Positions 20,863-21,001 of a stretch of 21,001 bases of DNA are shown in pieces. The stretch lies in IMG/VR virus record IMGVR_UViG_3300006565_000930, positions 1-21,001 of that record; one strand, given 5' to 3'. The first letter of the stretch is position 1, and every line of letters starts with the position of its first letter. The position numbers were made by a program, and so were the translations under genes. This DNA is from a virus. The notes beneath the pieces were generated by a model, which had not been told where the DNA came from, made no database searches, and was given only the letters and a program-made list of their open reading frames with translations.

Positions 20863-21001
20863 TGTCAAAGCAAACAACAAAGAAAACCGAAGACACAGTA
20901 GACTTCTCTATCGCTGAGAGAATCAATGGCATAGCAGCTATTGTTGGATGTGGAGCACTTATCGTTTCTTACTCATTATCAGGTCAAATCATTCCTGGTT
21001 T
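20862..21001 (+). CDS. hli: Hli protein lacking the motif arginine, partial at window edge
   Basis: It starts at ATG 20862, coupled by TAATG, and runs off the right edge after 46 codons near the usual PG end (SGQIIPG). The N-terminus is longer and hydrophilic (about 1-15). The motif reads Glu19-x-x-Asn22-Gly-Ile24: the Glu and Asn are present, and the Arg is replaced by Ile. One or two codons plus the stop are probably missing. Confidence 0.86.
   Translation, partial: MSKQTTKKTEDTVDFSIAERINGIAAIVGCGALIVSYSLSGQIIPG

Noticed and set aside
1-21001. tRNA genes, CRISPR arrays, insertion sequences or integrase/attachment sites
   Set aside because: I saw no cloverleaf-type arms, no regularly spaced repeats, no transposase or integrase motifs and no long direct repeats. 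A tRNA scan would be decisive.

Overview
The window looks like part of a T4-like cyanophage (cyanomyovirus) genome. It carries T4-type replication genes (gp62 clamp-loader small subunit and the RegA translational repressor, with a probable tail of gp44). Beside them are typical cyanophage host-like genes: Hsp20, the phosphate-binding protein PstS and a run of high-light-inducible (Hli) proteins. The DNA is AT-rich, nearly every gene lies on the + strand, and stop/start overlaps (ATGA, TAATG) are the rule. The low GC fits a phage of Prochlorococcus or marine Synechococcus; I cannot name the isolate from the sequence alone.

Layout. (1) 1-1183: end of gp44, gp62, regA and a small hypothetical gene, closed by a strong terminator at 1205-1228. 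(2) 1251-2778: hsp20 and pstS, each with a structured leader. (3) 2797-5414: eleven small genes, mostly unrecognised, many overlapping. An early-type promoter at 4767-4795 sits inside a 9-bp inverted repeat centred on its -10 box. (4) 5418-20234: a 15-kb sugar cluster of 19 tightly packed genes, closed by a strong terminator at 20252-20276. (5) 20292-21001: a sigma70-type promoter and four hli genes, the last cut by the window edge.

The sugar cluster reads as a glycan factory. Gmd and Fcl would make GDP-L-fucose. A HddA-like kinase, a GmhA-like isomerase and a HAD phosphatase fused to a nucleotidyltransferase together cover every step from sedoheptulose-7-phosphate to an NDP-heptose. A GalE-like epimerase could supply a UDP-hexose. 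Nine transferases or transferase-like proteins (two GT2-like, two GT4-like, GT11, GT6, two GT25 and one DUF1796) and four methyltransferases (three FkbM type) could build and O-methylate a glycan. A GT11 alpha-1,2-fucosyltransferase, a GT6 (blood-group ABO family) enzyme, GT25 galactosyltransferase-like proteins and an epimerase in one operon is the gene set expected for a histo-blood-group-like epitope. I see no initiating lipid-phosphate transferase, flippase, polymerase or transporter, so the product must use a host carrier, host LPS or a virion protein as acceptor.

The Hli cluster has an unexpected pattern. The first protein has the complete ExxNxR chlorophyll-binding motif, the second and fourth keep the Glu but lack the Arg, and the third keeps the Arg but lacks the Glu. 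This suggests obligate complementary pairs. All product names come from reading motifs by eye; no database search was run.
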